This document shows positions 30,001 to 39,255 of a stretch of DNA of 64,000 nucleotides, piece by piece. Origin of the DNA: Neoechinorhynchus agilis (Eukaryota; Acanthocephala); the NCBI GenBank assembly GCA_051530055.1, contig CM121341.1, forward strand, positions 13,082,001-13,146,000. Reading direction: 5' to 3'. Made by a program: the position numbers and the translations under genes. Each line of letters begins with the position of its first letter. Position 1 is the stretch's first letter. The notes under the pieces are model-generated. The model did not search any database. It worked only from the letters and a program-made list of their open reading frames with translations, and was not told the DNA's origin.

Positions 30001-33000
30001 GTAAAAATTCACTCAAACCCGCGTCTTTTTGGTAGTTAAACGTTCAATGTTGCGAAAAAACTAGAGATTTTTCATAGTCGTCACTTTATCACCCACAAAG
30101 TCGCTTCAAATTTAATCGACGGCGGCCGAAATCGTGACGTCGCGAAAGCAAACTTATGCATCAAATCATTCGTTTCGACCTGAATAGTTTATTAGTAGAA
30201 CAAGAATCCACAATTTGACCACTATAATATATTTTAAATGTTTGTACTTTTGTTAAAAAGGAGTAAAAATTCACTCAAACCCGCGTCTTTTTGGTAGTTA
30301 AACGTTCAATTTAGCGAAAAAACTAGAGATTTTTCATAGTTGTCACTTTAGTGCCCACAAATTCGCTTCAAATTGAATCGACGGCGGTCGAAATCGTGAC
30401 GTCGCGAATGCAAACTTATACATCAAATCATTCGTTTCGACCTGAATAGTTTATTAGTAGAACAAGAATCCACAATTTGACCACTATAATATATTTTAAA
30501 TGTTTGTACTTTTGTTAAAAAGGAGTAAAAATTCACTCAAACCCGCGTCGTTTTGGTAGTGAAACGTTCAATGTAACGAAAAAACGAGATTTTTCATAGT
30601 CGTCACTTTATCGCCCACAAATTCGCTTCAAATTGATTCGACGGCGGTCGAAATCGTGACGTCGCGAATGCAAACTTATACATCAAATCATTCATTTGAA
30701 TCTGAATCGTTTATTAGCAGAACAAGAATCCACAATTTGATCACTATAATATATTTTAAATGTTTTTACTTTTATTTAAAAGGAGAATAAATTCAGTCAA
30801 ACCAGCGTCGTTTTGGTAGTGAAACGTTCAATGTTGCGAAAAAACTAGAGATTTTTCATAGTCGTCACTTTATCACCCACAAATTCGCTTCAAATTGATT
30901 CGACGGCGATCGAAATCGTGACGTCGCGAATGCAAACTTATACATCAAATCATTCGTTTCGACCTGAATAGTTTATTGGTGGAACAAGAATCCACAATTT
31001 GACCACTATAATATATTTTAAATGTTTGTACTTTTGTTAAAAAGGAGTAAAAATTCACTAAAACCCGCGTCGTTTTGGTAGTGAAACGTTCAATGTAACG
31101 AAAAAACCAGTGATTTTTCACAGTCGTCAGTTTATCGCCGACAAATTCGATTCAAATTGAATGGACGGCGGTCGAAATCGTGACGTTGTGAATGCAAACT
31201 TATTCTTCAAATCATTCGTTTCGACCTGAATAGTTTATTGGTGGAACAAGAATCCACAATTTGACCACTATAATATATTTTAAATGTTTGTACTTTTGTT
31301 AAAAAGGAGTATAAATTCACTAAAAACCGCGTCATTTTGGTAGTGAAACGTTCAATGTAACGAAAAAAGGACAGATTTTTCATAGTCGTCACTTTATCGC
31401 CCACAAATTCGCTTCAAATTGATTCGACGGCGATCGAAATCGTGACGTCGCGAATGCAAACTTATACATCAAATCATTCGTTTGGATCTGAATCGTTTAT
31501 TAGCAGAACAAGAATCCACAATTTGATCACTATAATATATTTTAAATGTTTTTACTTTTATTTAAAAGGAGAATAAATTCAGTCAAACCAGCGTCGTTTT
31601 GGTAGTGAAACGTTCAATGTTGCGAAAAAACTAGAGATTTTTCATAGTCTTCGCTTTATCACCCACAGATTCGCTTCAAATTGATTCGACGGCGATCGAA
31701 ATCGTGACGTCGCGAATGCAAACTTATACATCAAATCATTGGTTTGGATCTGAGTTGTTTATTAGTGGAACAATAATCCACAATTTGACCACTATGATAT
31801 ATTTTAAATGTTTGTACTTTTGTTAAAAAGGAGTAAAAATTCACTCAAACCCGCGTCTTTTTGGTAGTTAAACGTTCAATGTTGCGAAAAAACTAGAGAT
31901 TTTTCATAGTCGTCACTTTATCACCCACAAAGTCGCTTCAAATTTAATCGACGGCGGCCGAAATCGTGACGTCGCGAAAGCAAACTTATGCATCAAATCA
32001 TTCGTTTCGACCTGAATAGTTTATTAGTAGAACAAGAATCCACAATTTGACCACTATAATATATTTTAAATGTTTGTACTTTTGTTAAAAAGGAGTAAAA
32101 ATTCACTCAAACCCGCGTCTTTTTGGTAGTTAAACGTTCAATTTAGCGAAAAAACTAGAGATTTTTCATAGTTGTCACTTTAGTGCCCACAAATTCGCTT
32201 CAAATTGAATCGACGGCGGTCGAAATCGTGACGTCGCGAATGCAAACTTATACATCAAATCATTCGTTTCGACCTGAATAGTTTATAAGTAGAACAAGAA
32301 TCCACAATTTGACCACTATAATATATTTTAAATGTTTGTACTTTTGTTAAAAAGGAGTAAAAATTCACTCAAACCCGCGTCGTTTTGGTAGTGAAACGTT
32401 CAATATAACGAAAAAACGAGATTTTTCATAGTCGTCACTTTATCGCCCACAAATTCGCTTCAAATTGATTCGACGGCGGTCGAAATCGTGACGTCGCGAA
32501 TGCAAACTTATACATCAAATCATTCATTTGAATCTGAATCGTTTATTAGCAGAACAAGAATCCACAATTTGATCACTATAATATATTTTAAATGTTTTTA
32601 CTTTTATTTAAAAGGAGAATAAATTCAGTCAAACCAGCGTCGTTTTGGTAGTGAAACGTTCAATGTTGCGAAAAAACTAGAGATTTTTCATAGTCGTCAC
32701 TTTATCACCCACAAATTCGCTTCAAATTGATTCGACGGCGATCGAAATCGTGACGTCGCGAATGCAAACTTATACATCAAATCATTCGTTTCGACCTGAA
32801 TAGTTTATTGGTGGAACAAGAATCCACAATTTGACCACTATAATATATTTTAAATGTTTGTACTTTTGTTAAAAAGGAGTAAAAATTCACTAAAACCCGC
32901 GTCGTTTTGGTAGTGAAACGTTCAATGTAACGAAAAAACCAGTGATTTTTCACAGTCGTCAGTTTATCGCCGACAAATTCGATTCAAATTGAATGGACGG

Positions 33001-33370
33001 CGGTCGAAATCGTGACGTTGTGAATGCAAACTTATACATCAAATCATTCGTTTCGACCTGAATAGTTTATTGGTGGAACAAGAATCCACAATTCGACCAC
33101 TATAATATATTTTAAATGTTTGTACTTTTGTTAAAAAGGAGTAAAAATTCACTCAAACCCGCGTCTTTTTGGTAGTTAAACGTTCAATGTAGCGAAAAAC
33201 TAGAGATTTTTCAAGTCGTCATTTATCGCCGACAAATTCGATTCAAATTGAATGGACGGCGGTCGAAATCGTGACGTTGTGAATGCAAACTTATACATCA
33301 AATCATTCGTTTCGACCTGAATAGTTTATTGGTGGAACAAGAATCCACAATTCGACCACTATAATATATT
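27050..33370. repeat. nested seven- and nine-monomer higher-order repeats
   Basis: The variant TTTATTTAAAAGGAGAATAA (with TTCAGTCAAACCAGCGTCG after it) is found near 27381, 29737, 30783, 31569 and 32618. Offsets are 2356 bp (9 monomers) for 27381/29737 and ~1832-1835 bp (7 monomers) for 29737/31569 and 30783/32618, with the surrounding variants repeated in order. This is the most strongly homogenised part of the array. Confidence 0.85.
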
Positions 33371-34428
33371 TTAAATGTTTGTACTTTTGTTAAAAAGGAG
33401 TAAAAATTCACTCAAACCCCCGTCTTTTTGGTAGTTAAACGTTCAATGTAGCGAAAAACTAGAGATTTTTCATAGTTGTCACTTTAGCGCCCACAAATTC
33501 GCTTCAAATTGAATCGACGGCGGTCGAAATCGTGACGTCGCGAATGCAAACTTATACATCAAATCATTCATTTGGATCTGAATAGTTTATTAGTAGAACA
33601 AGAATCCACAATTTGACCACTATAATATATTTTAAATGTTTGTACTTTTGTTAAAAAGGAGTAAAAATTCACTCAAACCCGCGTCTTTTTGGTAGTTAAA
33701 CGTTCAATGTTGCGAAAAAACTAGAGATTTTTCATAGTCGTCACTTTATCGCCCACAAATTCGCTTCAAATTGAATCGACGGCGGTCGAAATCGTGACGT
33801 CGCGAATGCAAACTTATACATCAAATCATTCGTTTGGATCTGAATAGTTTATTAGTGGAACAAGAATCCACAATTTGACCACTATAATATATTTTAAATG
33901 TTTGTACTTTTGTTAAAAAGGAGTAAAAATTCACTCAAACCCGCGTCTTTTTGGTAGTTAAACGTTCAATTTAACGAAAAAAATAGAGATTTTTCGGTCG
34001 TAACTTTATCGCCCACAAATTCGCTTCAAATTGAATCGACGGCGGTCGAAATCGTGACGTCGCGAATGCAAACTTATACATCAAATCATTCGTTTCGACC
34101 TGAATAGTTTATTGGTAGAACAAGAATCCACAATTTGACCACTATAATATATTTTAAATGTTTGTACTTTTGTTAAAAAGGAGTAAAAATTCACTCAAAC
34201 CCGCGTCTTTTTGGTAGTTAAACGTTCAATGTTGCGAAAAAACTAGAGATTTTTCATAGTCGTCACTTTATCACCCACAAATTCGCTTCAAATTAAATCG
34301 ACGGCGGCCGAAATCGTGACGTCGCGAAAGCAAACATGCATCAAATCATTCGTTTCGACCTGAATGGTTTATTAGTGGAACAAGAATCCACAATTTGACC
34401 ACTATAATATATTTAAAATGTTTGTACT

Positions 34429-34434
34429 TTTATT
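34429..34434 (-). promoter_or_regulatory. AATAAA poly(A) signal inside the last satellite monomer
   Basis: On the minus strand this is the first AATAAA beyond the NOP14 stop codon. It comes from the satellite variant CTTTTATTAAAAAG; the commoner variant CTTTTGTTAAAAAG lacks it. Use by NOP14 is inference; another AATAAA overlaps the last codons of the gene (34552-34557). Confidence 0.4.
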
Positions 34435-34536
34435 AAAAAGGAATAAAAATTTACTTAAAACAGCCTCATTTTGGTAGTGAACGGTTAAATGGTACAGAAC
34501 ATGCAAAAAGCAGGAAATCGCCTATATCGGCGTTCT

Positions 34537-35625
34537 CTAGAATTTTACACGTTTATTCGACGTTTTTCTATAATCGCCTTCTTGATCAGCTAAATCCGCC
34601 ATGATTCGTTTAACCTTGGCGTTTCTCTCTTCGTCCATACGCCTCTGTTTGTCTAGTTGCATTTTGCCAACCAATTCGGAATCTCGTTTAATCTGTCGTG
34701 CCGTTGACCGTAACTCTCTTTTGTACCTCCTTCGAGCAGCCTGGTCATACTCACGATCAGTGGCTTGGTATCCCGCCTCGAAAGGCCTGAAACTTCTTTT
34801 TATTTTCGGTGTAAACATTTGTATTCCTCTGTAATTGTCAGCAACGGCTTTAATGGGCTTATCGGGCTCATGATAATGTTCGATTTGAGGCACGATTGGT
34901 ATCAACGACGGAATCGTCGTGAACGGCGAAAGGAAGCGTTCCGACACTACTCCGCAATCGCTAATGCATTCAAAGGCAAGCGCAGATAATCCTCGAACTT
35001 TCGAAAGGTATTTTTCATCAATAGATGGATAAGCAGCAAAGAAGGATTTTAGGAACTGATAAATATAAGGCATAAATCGGCGTGGGGGGTGTACGATTTT
35101 CAGAATAGTTGCCAGTGCATAAATGCCGCATTTTCGATATTGGTCGTCCGAAACCAGGTTGAATGCTGAAATCCGTAAGATCAGGCTTAATCTATTCATG
35201 ATAGGTGTTGCCAAGGGATGCCCGTAGTCGGTCAAAGAATATATCAAAGAAAGAAGTCTACAGACGTAAGATATCCTATGTAATCCTTTTGGATTCATTG
35301 TAGCGGATACTTTAAGTTTTTTTAGTACCTTAGTTCGAACTATTTTCAAAGCAATCTCTTGAAATGCATGGGTCAGTTGTTGAATTCGCTTGGCCAGTAC
35401 AAATGATCGGTCTTCGTCTTGCACTTCGAAAAATAAGCGGTAAAGTTCATCGAGTAGGTTTATGATCAAGTCTCGACTTCCATTGTTCCGTGTGGACTTG
35501 GGATTGGAAGCACTGATTAAAGATCCTATTTGCGAATCCAACAAGTCAGGATCGACGTGAGAATCCAGTCCAAAATCAACATCATCTTCGTTTTCTCTTA
35601 GTGCCAGTTCAGGACACGCGATCAT
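34537..35625 (-). CDS. NOP14: NOP14, C-terminal exon(s), ribosome biogenesis factor
   Basis: Carries the C-terminal half of NOP14, a nucleolar component of the small-subunit processome needed for 18S rRNA maturation and 40S assembly. Family matches: a helical repeat region (LINLLDELYRLFFEV, ISYVCRLLSLIYSLTDYGHP, PPRRFMPYIYQFLKSFF), then a strongly basic tail with YKRELRSTARQIKRDSELVG and ending DQEGDYRKTSNKRVKF, aligning with the ATQEGEWK..KRKKFKK end of animal NOP14. The stop is TAG at 34537-34539. The nominal first Met at 35625 is unlikely to be the true start, because the N-terminal half is at 36.4-37.4 kb; the acidic stretch ENEDDVDFGLDSHVDPDLLD lies at its start. An in-frame TGA sits just upstream of that Met, so splicing must enter at or after it; CCCAAG|TCC (acceptor at 35507-35508, phase 0) is one candidate. 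Identity is firm; exon edges are not. Confidence 0.93.
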   Translation of the reverse strand: MIACPELALRENEDDVDFGLDSHVDPDLLDSQIGSLISASNPKSTRNNGSRDLIINLLDELYRLFFEVQDEDRSFVLAKRIQQLTHAFQEIALKIVRTKVLKKLKVSATMNPKGLHRISYVCRLLSLIYSLTDYGHPLATPIMNRLSLILRISAFNLVSDDQYRKCGIYALATILKIVHPPRRFMPYIYQFLKSFFAAYPSIDEKYLSKVRGLSALAFECISDCGVVSERFLSPFTTIPSLIPIVPQIEHYHEPDKPIKAVADNYRGIQMFTPKIKRSFRPFEAGYQATDREYDQAARRRYKRELRSTARQIKRDSELVGKMQLDKQRRMDEERNAKVKRIMADLADQEGDYRKTSNKRVKF

Positions 35626-35632
35626 GATTCAC

Positions 35633-35686
35633 TTTCTCGCGTGTTTCAGCAACCACTGAAACGCAATGGCAAAGATGCTCAATTAT
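35633..35686 (-). CDS. NOP14: candidate small middle exon of NOP14
   Basis: On the minus strand, after an acceptor-like AAAAATCAG, an 18-codon frame reads IIEHLCHCVSVVAETREK and ends at a GT (AAA|GTGAAT). It resembles the NOP14 segment VVERIQKCNHPSLAEGNK that should join the two halves of the protein. The frame differs from that of the downstream exon, so a further intron (35507-35632 is one phase-compatible choice) would be needed. Similarity is short and judged by eye; it could be chance or a decayed piece. Confidence 0.4.
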
Positions 35687-35747
35687 CTGATTTTTCAAAC
35701 TTATTTTCGTATAATAAGATTTTTTAATGATATAAACAATTTATGGC

Positions 35748-36415
35748 GCAAATTTTGTATTTATTTTTAGAGACCTTGGCATTTTTAGCGACGTTATACG
35801 ATTTTTATGATTTAAATTAATGAAATATTGTACACAAAGAACAAATCCAATTATTAAAGTCATTGCTATTTAAAAAAAATTAAATACTACGCAAATTTTG
35901 TATTTATTTTTAGAGACCTTGGCATTTTTAACGACGATATACGATTTTTATGTTTTAAATAAAATATTGTACACAAAGAACAAATCCAATTATTAAAGTC
36001 ATGATCTAAAAAAATTAAATACTACGCAAATTTTGTATTTATTTTTAGAGACCTTGGCATTTTTAACGACGATATACGATTTTTATGTTTTAAATAAAAT
36101 ATTGTACACAAAGAACAAATCCAATTATTAAAGTCATGATCTAAAAAAATTAAATACTACGCAAATTTTGTATTTATTTTTAGAGACCTTGGCATTTTTA
36201 ACGACGATATACGATTTTTATGTTTTAAATAAAATATTGTACACAAAGAACAAATCCAATTATTAAAGTCATGATCTAAAAAAATTAAATACTACGCAAA
36301 TTTTGTATTTATTTTTAGAGACCTTGGCATTTTTAACGACGATATACGATTTTTATGTTTTAAATAAAATATTGTATACAAAGAACAAATCCAATTATTA
36401 AATCATTGCTATTTT
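35748..36415. repeat. five tandem copies of a ~135-bp AT-rich repeat within NOP14
   Basis: The landmark GCAAATTTTGTATTTATTTT starts at 35748, 35891, 36026, 36161 and 36296 (spacings 143, 135, 135, 135). The middle copies are almost identical, the outer two more diverged (GCTATTTAAAA or GCTATTTTAAAA in place of GATCTAAAAAA), the usual picture of an array growing from the inside. The last copy ends directly at the stop codon of the upstream NOP14 open frame. No coding potential is seen. It is either an intron filler or an insertion that splits the gene. Confidence 0.95.
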
Positions 36416-37391
36416 AAAAGAATTGCAAAAATAGTTCGAGATTCGGATAGAGAAGGTGAATCTTTAGAGGTCTTACGTTATTAAATGCTTTGCTCTTCGA
36501 TTCTGCGTCTGAAATATTGTGATCTACATCTTGTTTCAAATCTTCTTCAATGTCATCGGCGGTAGGGAAGGATCGTATAGTAGTCACCTGTCCATTCCTG
36601 AACATTCTAACTTTTTCAAAATCAAGAGCTTGTCGTAACTGTTCTTCGTCTTCAAGAACCAATAAATCGTTTCCTAGGAGTTCCCTTTGTTTCTTCGCGA
36701 CCCTACTTCCGCTTCGCATCCCAATCATAAGCACGTCATAATTCATCGACTTTGCCACAGTTTGGTTTCTTTTTTCAAATCGATTAAGCTTTACTAAGCG
36801 ATCACTAATATGTTTAAACTCATTGTCTAATCCATCGATCATATCAGTGATTTCGGCATTCTCGTCAATACGATCTGCCTTTGCCTTCTTACTTTTCTCT
36901 ATGGCTTCTCTGATTGCATCTTTGAATTTTAAATTTTTCTGATCCATTAATTGATCAATATCGTCGTCGTCGTCGCCAACATCACCACCGAGATCGGATT
37001 CGTATTTGTCACTTACAAATTCTTCAACTTCATAGGACGGTTGCGCCTTTCTCAACTGAGAACTACGTTCAGCCTGAAGACGAGCAAACATTTTCTGCTC
37101 CTCGTTCATTTCATCGAAATTTAAACGACGATCAATGAAGTTATTCGCTCTGTCGACTCGATCAATCTCCGTCTTAAGGACACGTTGTCGACTCGCTCTA
37201 GCACTCAATTTCGCCTGTGTTGGCCTCCCCCGCTCACCTCTCGGTCGTTTCCCAACATAGTTAAACTTCTTGTGATTGATCTTCGTCTCAAACGGGTTCT
37301 CCTTTGGCTGATGCACGGATTCACAATGGTACCGAAAATGCGCTCTACTACGCTTCCGTGATGACGTACCACTTTTAGTTGAACGCGTCAT
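36414..37391 (-). CDS. NOP14: NOP14, N-terminal exon
   Basis: N-terminal half of NOP14. Start chosen at ATG 37391 (MTRSTK...), the first in-frame ATG. Hallmarks: basic N-terminus, then NPFETKINHKKFNYVG (family: NPFEVKVNRQKFQILG), RASRQRVLKTEIDRVDRANN, FIDRRLNFDEMNEEQKMFAR (family: DKRFGE..MSPEEKMM.R), then acidic (GDVGDDDDDIDQLMDQ) and charged helical segments. Two ends are possible. A good donor (AAC|GTAAGA, GT at 36475-36476) would stop the exon at 36477. Alternatively the frame runs on to TAA 36414-36416; that extra piece, KIHLLYPNLELFLQFF, resembles the start of the conserved LPYTFAAPESYEELRSLL signature, and the 135-bp repeats begin immediately after it. In the second reading the conserved signature is cut in two by the repeats. 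Confidence 0.92.
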   Translation of the reverse strand: MTRSTKSGTSSRKRSRAHFRYHCESVHQPKENPFETKINHKKFNYVGKRPRGERGRPTQAKLSARASRQRVLKTEIDRVDRANNFIDRRLNFDEMNEEQKMFARLQAERSSQLRKAQPSYEVEEFVSDKYESDLGGDVGDDDDDIDQLMDQKNLKFKDAIREAIEKSKKAKADRIDENAEITDMIDGLDNEFKHISDRLVKLNRFEKRNQTVAKSMNYDVLMIGMRSGSRVAKKQRELLGNDLLVLEDEEQLRQALDFEKVRMFRNGQVTTIRSFPTADDIEEDLKQDVDHNISDAESKSKAFNNVRPLKIHLLYPNLELFLQFF

Positions 37392-37426
37392 CGTTTCAAT
37401 CGGATTTGAACACACGCCAAAATCAT
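37388..37426 (-). CDS. upstream ORF in NOP14 leader, overlapping the start codon
   Basis: Twelve codons (ATG 37426, TGA 37388-37390) lie directly upstream of NOP14. Its stop overlaps the NOP14 start as ATGA, a layout that can allow termination-reinitiation. An acceptor-like GTGTTTTAG (AG at 37434-37435) lies 8 nt before the uORF ATG, so it would be in the mature leader. That it is translated is inference. Confidence 0.35.
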   Translation of the reverse strand: MILACVQIRLKR

Positions 37427-37575
37427 TCGAGGTCTAAAACACGAAAGAATCTACACAATAAACGAAATCGCTCATAGTCACGTAAAAAATCGGTCCTCTT
37501 TTCGACTAGTCTTAAGAGTTGAGAAGTTTCGACTTGGGAAAGTGTTTTCTGTTCTTGTATTTGAGACTTTAGTCG
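37427..37575. promoter_or_regulatory. short divergent promoter region between NOP14 and the small ORF at 37576
   Basis: Only ~150 bp separates two divergently oriented ORFs, so they probably share control sequences. Both ends carry acceptor-like sites next to the start: GTGTTTTAG for NOP14 (minus) and GAGACTTTAG (AG at 37571-37572) for the plus-strand ORF. No TATA box stands out. Confidence 0.4.
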
Positions 37576-37845
37576 ATGCGGCGAAACAAAAAGCGAAAAG
37601 CTTCCGAATCAGACGGCACTAGGCCTAGGCCCCCTTTACCTGCATATGAACGCCTAAGAAATCCGGATTATAATCCAACCTTGCGAAAACGACTACGAAA
37701 AATCGAAGAAGTTATTAGCCAACGAAAAGCTCAGGCACAATGTCGGGCGAACGGTAAATTGTTTTGCGAAATGCCCGTATTCAGGTATACACGAGTGGCT
37801 GGAACGATCTGCGTTGCTGATGATGTTGATTTCGGTCATTTTTAG
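37576..37845 (+). CDS. small basic ORF, unrecognised
   Basis: An 89-codon frame starting MRRNKKRKASESDGTRPRPP, highly basic with a proline-rich patch and a helical, charged middle (LRKRLRKIEEVISQRKAQ); the N-terminus looks like a nuclear localisation signal. The ATG lies 3 nt after an acceptor-like GAGACTTTAG. A donor-like TTCAG|GTATAC at ~37780 suggests this could be the first exon of a longer gene rather than a complete protein, with the last ~20 residues being intron. It diverges from NOP14. I do not recognise the family. Confidence 0.45.
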   Translation: MRRNKKRKASESDGTRPRPPLPAYERLRNPDYNPTLRKRLRKIEEVISQRKAQAQCRANGKLFCEMPVFRYTRVAGTICVADDVDFGHF

Positions 37846-38251
37846 AAGTTACCATGCTGGGGGTTTTGATAATAAGCTCTCTCTCTTTTTGAATTGTGGT
37901 GAGGATACAACTGGTTAATAGTGATTTAGAAGGACTCAGATGAAGCTAAGCTTCCTCATTCGAGAAATTTCTAAGAGCAATAAAATGCGTTTTAGAAGTA
38001 TTGTTTAAAGTCTTAATTCTGTTAATAACCTTTTTTTATTGAAGACGTTAGGCGAACTGATTAAAAGTGTTGCTTAGAAGTCTTAATTCGGCAAATTCCG
38101 GTTGGTTATCTTCACCACACTTTAAGCTTTATCATCCCGATGGATTTTCTCTCGATGATAAGCTTTCTTGTCTATTAGTTGTAAATTTACAGAGCAACGA
38201 TAAGGACCATGAGAAATTGTAATCTGATTTTTTATATTATATATCTTTGCC
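37846..38251. repeat. dispersed repeat fragments upstream of the TBP-like ORF
   Basis: No gene seen. The stretch holds pieces that recur nearby: AATAAAATGCGTTTTA (37980; again at 39217), AGTGTTGCTTAGAAGTCTTA (38068; related to the foldback element at 39700), and ACACTTTAAGCTTTATCATC with GATGGATTTTCTCTC (38117; related copy at 39242 on the other side of the ORF). Confidence 0.6.
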
Positions 38252-39031
38252 ATGGTATATTCTATGACTAAAATAGTCGCTGAACATCCGGATGAGTGTA
38301 CCATGAACACTTTTGCAGTCCAAAAGGGCTTCAATTTTCGATATGAGACATCGGACGAATTTGGGTTAATGAAACTGCACATCTTTCCTTACTCTAATCA
38401 AATCAACGCATATTTCCCAAAATATGTTTCAGGCGAAAACTGTGAGTCCGAATTGAAACCGGTTTTCAACAAACTGATTTCATGGGGATGTAAAGAATTG
38501 AAGTTGATTAAAGCCCACGTAGTCGACCGACTTGCTTCGGGTTGTTGTGCATTTCAAATGGACCTCGAAAAGGTACACGATTTAATAAACTCCAAAATGA
38601 AGGGACTACTTCATTCTGTTTATGAACTCGAATTCGAAGGGGCGAATTGTTGTTATATTCAGAAGGTCAAGAACGTCGATTCCACTTCTAGTATTAAAAA
38701 TGAAGACTTTAACTGGCCTGTTTTACCTCCGAATTTAAAAGTCCGTGTCTATAAAACGGGATCTTTTGTAATCAATGGATGTAATACACCGAGTCAACTT
38801 GAAAGATGCGTTGAAATTCTTGAATCTGTCATATATTCATGTCGCATGGACGCGTTGAACAGTCATGATAAGTCGTTCGGAAACGTGTTTATTGTTAGAA
38901 CCATTGAGAGATTCAGTCAAGAGTGGAACGATCCAGAACTGCTGTGTTCGAGAGGAAAACGATGCAATGCTTCTCGTTGTCTTTTACCGTCGACGTCGCA
39001 AATTCTGTCGAAAAGTAAGAAGGAAACTTGA
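38252..39031 (+). CDS. possible TBP-fold (TATA-binding-protein-like) protein, 259 aa
   Basis: The ATG has an excellent context (GCCATGG). The C-terminal half resembles one TBP repeat: MKGLLHSVYELEFEG in the place of TBP FPGLIYRMK, followed by LKVRVYKTGSFVINGCN and TPSQLERCVEILESVIY, aligning with TBP VLLIFVSGKIVITGAK and the following helix. The N-terminal half (MTKIVAEHPDECTMNTF...YSNQINAYF) could be a much diverged first repeat. The closest style of match I know of is the divergent TBP-like proteins of metazoan TLF/TRF type and of large DNA viruses, but the assignment rests on one motif by eye. A donor-like AAC|GTGTTT near 38882 means the last ~50 residues may be replaced by splicing. Related dispersed repeats flank the ORF on both sides, which raises the possibility of a mobile or captured gene. 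Confidence 0.5.
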   Translation: MVYSMTKIVAEHPDECTMNTFAVQKGFNFRYETSDEFGLMKLHIFPYSNQINAYFPKYVSGENCESELKPVFNKLISWGCKELKLIKAHVVDRLASGCCAFQMDLEKVHDLINSKMKGLLHSVYELEFEGANCCYIQKVKNVDSTSSIKNEDFNWPVLPPNLKVRVYKTGSFVINGCNTPSQLERCVEILESVIYSCRMDALNSHDKSFGNVFIVRTIERFSQEWNDPELLCSRGKRCNASRCLLPSTSQILSKSKKET

Positions 39032-39082
39032 GTTCGTTAGTCGTATTTATGCCCGTATAAAACCAACAATATTTTGCAACCG

Positions 39083-39255
39083 TCTTATTGTGGTGATGAT
39101 AAACCCAAGGATAAAACGTATCTTATTAGATTGAGAGATATTTCACGGCGAGGAAGCCTCGCCTCATCAGTCATTGCTCGTAAGTTTTTTCTAGTGTTAG
39201 CGTGACTCAATCTAATAAAATGCGTTTTATTTGGGTGATTATCGTCACAACAATT
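39083..39255. repeat. imperfect inverted repeat (~55-bp arms)
   Basis: Left arm 39083-39139 (GTGGTGATGATAAACCCAAG then ATAAAACGTATCTTATTAGA) and right arm 39201-39255 (CAATCTAATAAAATGCGTTT then TATTTGGGTGATTATCGTC) are reverse complements with few mismatches, separated by ~60 bp including the small palindrome GGCGAGGAAGCCTCGCC. A foldback or MITE-like structure just beyond the TBP-like ORF. Confidence 0.75.

Larger units (their letters stand above)
1..34480. repeat. satellite DNA array, ~261-bp monomer, ~132 copies
   Basis: Head-to-tail monomers fill the whole stretch; the landmark ATTCGCTTCAAATT recurs at 61, 321, 583, 839 and on at ~256-262 bp spacing. Each monomer has AT-rich flanks (TATTTTAAATGTTTGTAC) and a CpG-rich core (CGACGGCGGTCG, then TGACGTCGCGAATGCAAAC). 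Several sequence variants alternate: core GGCCG, GGTCG or GATCG; ATTCGTTTCGACCTG or ATTCGTTTGGATCTG; TTTTGTTAAAAAGG or TTTTATTAAAAAGAAG. The array is cut by the left window edge and degrades in its last monomer (34390-34480). No interspersed element or gene is seen inside. The few 60-132-codon open frames are by-products of the repeat, recurring at whole-monomer offsets. Role inferred only: a heterochromatic, possibly centromeric or subtelomeric block. Confidence 0.97.

Noticed and set aside
1424-31404. 60-132-codon open frames inside the satellite (e.g. 1424-1609 minus, 18220-18618 plus)
   Set aside because: They recur at whole-monomer offsets, have no start context or family motif, and vary in frame between copies; artefacts of the repeat.
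1-34480. CENP-B-box-like ATTCGTTTCGACCYGAA in the satellite
   Set aside because: Only part of the nTTCGnnnnAnnCGGGn pattern fits (the central A and the CGGG are missing in most copies).
1-34480. Hammerhead motif in the satellite, as in some animal satellites
   Set aside because: No CUGANGA followed by a hairpin and GAAA was found on either strand of a typical monomer.
1-34480. CRISPR-like array
   Set aside because: Units are contiguous 261-bp monomers without short repeats and unique spacers; sequence is eukaryotic.
34601-34989. Plus-strand frames over NOP14
   Set aside because: Shadows of the minus-strand coding sequence with no family support.
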